This document shows, piece by piece, positions 61,674 to 64,000 of a stretch of DNA of 64,000 nucleotides (positions within the stretch are counted from its first letter, which is position 1; the number at the start of each line of letters is the position of its first letter). The DNA comes from Chitinophaga silvatica (lineage in GTDB: Bacteria; Bacteroidota; Bacteroidia; Chitinophagales; Chitinophagaceae). The position numbers and the translations under genes are program-made. Under the pieces are notes generated by a model. That model was not told where the DNA came from. It did not search any database and saw only the letters and a program-made list of their open reading frames with translations. The DNA lies in contig NZ_QPMM01000017.1 in assembly GCF_003419895.1 (NCBI RefSeq), forward strand, positions 1-64,000, given 5' to 3'.

Positions 61674-61704
61674 ACGTAATTAAACAATAAATAATTCATC
61701 GATA

Positions 61705-63855
61705 ATGATTTCTAAGGCAGTTGCTTTATGGTCGATCATCACTTTAGCCGTATTTTTTAATGTTACTGCTCAATCCCCTATCGATTTCCAGGACAATAAA
61801 AAGTTGTTACAAATCGGTAGCCACCTTGGGCTGTATTCAGATAGAACAAATAATTTATCTTTTGAAGAGGTTCAAAAACAGACCTTCACCCCTTCACTGC
61901 AAGATGTTCCCAACCTTCAGATAACACCTTATACACAATGGGCAAAATTTAGTATCACCAACCACTCTTCTTCCAATCAACTTGTCCTGGAAGTTGAATC
62001 ACCCACTATTGACGATATAACCATCTTTGAACTGAGGGCAGATGGCTCTTACACCAGCACAAGACTAGGCGAGTTTGTACCCTACAAAGCCAGAGGTTAC
62101 GACCATCAGAATTACAGATTCAAACTAAATATTCCCCGCAATACCTCTAAGGATTTCTACCTGAGAGCCAGGGCAGGTGAGCAATTACAATTGCCTATGT
62201 TTCTGGGTACTGCCGAAACTATTTATGAGAAAAACAGTAAACGTGATATCATCTTTGGTATATACGTTGGCGTTATTCTCGCCATGACATTCTACAATCT
62301 CTTTATTTATATATCTACCCGCGATAAAAGCTACCTTACCTATGTAAGTTATATCATCTTTGTAGGCCTTACCCAGGTAACGTTACAAGGATATGCCTTC
62401 AGGTTTTTATGGCCAAACAGCCCATGGCTGGCTATGCACTCAACCGCCTTGGTTCCGATTTTCAACGGACTAACGGCCCTGTGGTTTATCCAGCAATTCC
62501 TATCTACCAAGGAAAATTACCCTATAGGAAATAAGATGATCAACACCATGATAGTATTATATCTGCTGTGTTTCATCCCTACGTTCATGAATGAATATGT
62601 GTATGCCCAGATACTTGTGCAGTTCGATGCATTTATGGCTGCTATAATTGTATTCCTGGTAGCTTACAGAATCAGTCTTAAAGGGGTAAACGCAGCACGG
62701 TTCTTCCTGGCTGCATGGTCGGTGTTTTTACTCAGCATCTTTGTATTTGTTTTACGTAACTTCAACCTACTACCATACAACAACTTTACTTTCTATGCGC
62801 TTCAGGTAGGGTCAGGTCTTGAAGTTCTGTTGCTCTCTTTCGCCCTGGCACATCGTATCAACGTGTTTAAGGCCGAAAAAGAAGCTTCTCAGCAGATGGC
62901 CCTTGCTATCTCTCAGGAGAATGAGCGTTTGGTAAGAGAACAAAATATTATCCTGGAAAGCAAAGTAAAGGACAGAACTGAAGACTTACAGGCTACAAAT
63001 CTGGAGTTAAACAATGCACTCACCAATCTGAAAGATGCACAAACCCGACTGGTTGAAAAGGAAAAGATGGCATCTCTGGGTCAGCTTACGGCTGGTATTG
63101 CCCATGAAATCAATAATCCAATCAACTTTGTGACTTCCAATATCAAGCCTTTAAAACTGGATATTGCCGACCTCGAAGAATTACTGCACAGATATAATGA
63201 GCTGCATCATGCAGAAGATGTTAAAGGCACTCTGGCTGAAATTGATGCCTTTAAAAAAGAGATAGATATTGACTATATACATGAAGAAATTAACTCGCTG
63301 ATAAAAGGGATTGAAGATGGGGCAACCAGAACTGCTGAAATTGTAAAAGGACTCAGAACTTTCAGCCGGTTAGATGAAAGCGAAGTAAAATCAATCGACA
63401 TTCATGAAGGTCTGGATTCCACGCTGGTATTGCTTCGGAATGGAATACCTCCGTATGTTAATATTATTAAGGATTATGGTTCCTTACCTAAGATAGAATG
63501 TTATGCAGGGAAAGTGAACCAGGTGTTTATGAACATCTTTTCAAATGCCCTTAATGCAATTAAAACCAAGCCAGTACATCAAAATGAATTTATTTCCATT
63601 AAAACCAGTAAGGAAGAAGAATTCATTGTTATTACAATTAAGGATACCGGAACAGGGATGTCGGATGCTGTGAAGGAAAAAATATTTGATCCTTTCTTCA
63701 CAACCAAGGATGTAGGAGAAGGAACAGGGCTGGGATTATCTATTGTATTTAGTATTATTGAGAAACATAAGGGGAAAATTGTCGTAAATTCAGCTCCAGG
63801 CGAAGGAGCCGAATTTATTATATATTTACCATTACATATCGCGACTAATTTATAG
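61705..63855 (+). CDS. 7TMR-DISM sensor histidine kinase
   Basis: This is a membrane sensor of 716 aa. A signal peptide (first 22 residues, ending VTAQ) leads to a periplasmic 7TMR-DISM extracellular domain (to about residue 178), followed by seven transmembrane helices (about 183-385). A coiled coil (KDRTEDLQATNLELNNALTN) leads to the kinase domain. The phosphoacceptor is H467 in TAGIAHEINNP. The ATPase domain has NQVFMNIFSNALNAI, KDTGTGMSD and GTGLGLSI. All boxes are intact. It follows the GNAT-like gene by 31 bp and is followed 22 bp later by a REC gene, its likely partner. The extracellular domain resembles carbohydrate-binding modules; the ligand is not known. Confidence 0.93.
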   Translation: MISKAVALWSIITLAVFFNVTAQSPIDFQDNKKLLQIGSHLGLYSDRTNNLSFEEVQKQTFTPSLQDVPNLQITPYTQWAKFSITNHSSSNQLVLEVESPTIDDITIFELRADGSYTSTRLGEFVPYKARGYDHQNYRFKLNIPRNTSKDFYLRARAGEQLQLPMFLGTAETIYEKNSKRDIIFGIYVGVILAMTFYNLFIYISTRDKSYLTYVSYIIFVGLTQVTLQGYAFRFLWPNSPWLAMHSTALVPIFNGLTALWFIQQFLSTKENYPIGNKMINTMIVLYLLCFIPTFMNEYVYAQILVQFDAFMAAIIVFLVAYRISLKGVNAARFFLAAWSVFLLSIFVFVLRNFNLLPYNNFTFYALQVGSGLEVLLLSFALAHRINVFKAEKEASQQMALAISQENERLVREQNIILESKVKDRTEDLQATNLELNNALTNLKDAQTRLVEKEKMASLGQLTAGIAHEINNPINFVTSNIKPLKLDIADLEELLHRYNELHHAEDVKGTLAEIDAFKKEIDIDYIHEEINSLIKGIEDGATRTAEIVKGLRTFSRLDESEVKSIDIHEGLDSTLVLLRNGIPPYVNIIKDYGSLPKIECYAGKVNQVFMNIFSNALNAIKTKPVHQNEFISIKTSKEEEFIVITIKDTGTGMSDAVKEKIFDPFFTTKDVGEGTGLGLSIVFSIIEKHKGKIVVNSAPGEGAEFIIYLPLHIATNL

Positions 63856-63877
63856 TAATAACCATAAGGTCTTTTTG

Positions 63878-64000
63878 ATGAAAGAAAACCGTATAAGAAT
63901 ACTGTACATAGATGATGAAATCCATAACCTGAATGCGTTTAAAGCCAGCTTCCGCAGGAGTTATGAAATATACACAGCTTCGTCTGCCCAGGAAGGTAAA
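63878..64000 (+). CDS. response regulator receiver protein, cut by the window edge
   Basis: Forty-one codons are visible: MKENRIRILYIDDEIHNLNA, then FKASFRRSYEIYTASSAQEGK, running off the end of the window. The acidic pair is the DD of YIDDE. It shares the 20-residue identical stretch ILYIDDEIHNLNAFKASFRR with the REC protein at 9292. It lies 22 bp after the 7TMR-DISM kinase gene, so it is the probable phosphate acceptor. The C-terminal domain cannot be known from here. Confidence 0.88.
   Translation, partial: MKENRIRILYIDDEIHNLNAFKASFRRSYEIYTASSAQEGK

Noticed and set aside
1-64000. CRISPR arrays, prophage or insertion sequence genes
   Set aside because: No regularly spaced direct repeats, cas genes, transposase or phage structural genes were found on either strand.

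Overview
The window is chromosomal DNA from a member of the Bacteroidota, most likely the Chitinophagaceae. The evidence is in the sequence. Promoters follow the Bacteroidota pattern TTG-N19/20-TAnnTTTG. Several occurrences have an exact 19- or 20-bp spacer in front of rRNA, tRNA-Glu, gapA, rpsP, rplS, rpoD and sod. Shine-Dalgarno sequences are largely absent and the RpoD is short (about 288 aa). Families typical of the phylum are present: DUF4476, DUF1835, a TonB-dependent receptor with a carboxypeptidase-like N-terminal domain, a propeller histidine kinase and 7TMR-DISM kinases.

Layout. 1-450 is the leader of an rRNA operon running leftward out of the window, with two tandem promoters and a boxA/boxB-like element. 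0.6-9 kb: truA, a DUF4476 protein, a biotin carrier, an M1 aminopeptidase, and a LemA-TPM-TPM-DUF1835 group. 9-16 kb: a REC protein, an M20 dipeptidase, an S4 RNA-binding protein, lysA and a GAF-like protein. 15.7-20.2 kb: a very large phosphoesterase/kinase-like/beta-barrel fusion with a lipoprotein. 20.3-26 kb: an HD-PycTM membrane protein, ppk1, a thioredoxin-like protein, a DUF4442 protein and a beta-CASP nuclease. 26-29.2 kb: an orphan propeller histidine kinase. 29.9-40.3 kb is bounded by two identical tRNA-Glu genes in direct orientation. It holds a TonB receptor, a heparinase-like lyase, the remnant of an alpha/beta hydrolase, an AraC regulator divergent from a TIM-barrel isomerase, and a small accessory pair (HTH protein plus AbiEii-like nucleotidyltransferase) preceded by a perfect 61-bp palindrome.

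40.3-53.1 kb is core genome: gapA, pgk, a CPA2 antiporter, a lytic transglycosylase, gatA, tatA, rplS-trmD-rimM-rpsP, ffh and rpoD. Two kinds of palindromic intergenic repeat interrupt it: a GC-rich REP/BIME-like element and an AT-rich long inverted repeat, which recurs at 58.4 kb. 53.4-59.4 kb carries envelope genes (LptF/G-type permease, PAP2 phosphatase, ArnT-type transferase) and an exported superoxide dismutase.

The right end (59.8-64 kb) is a same-strand cluster: an E1/ThiF-like adenylyltransferase, a GNAT-like protein, a 7TMR-DISM histidine kinase and the start of a REC protein closely related to the REC protein at 9.3 kb. It is the best candidate for an undescribed system: an enzyme pair that may make or modify a small molecule, next to its possible sensor. 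The palindrome-fronted nucleotidyltransferase pair and the HD-PycTM/ppk1 pair are the next most interesting. All functional links among these genes are inference from domains and gene order.
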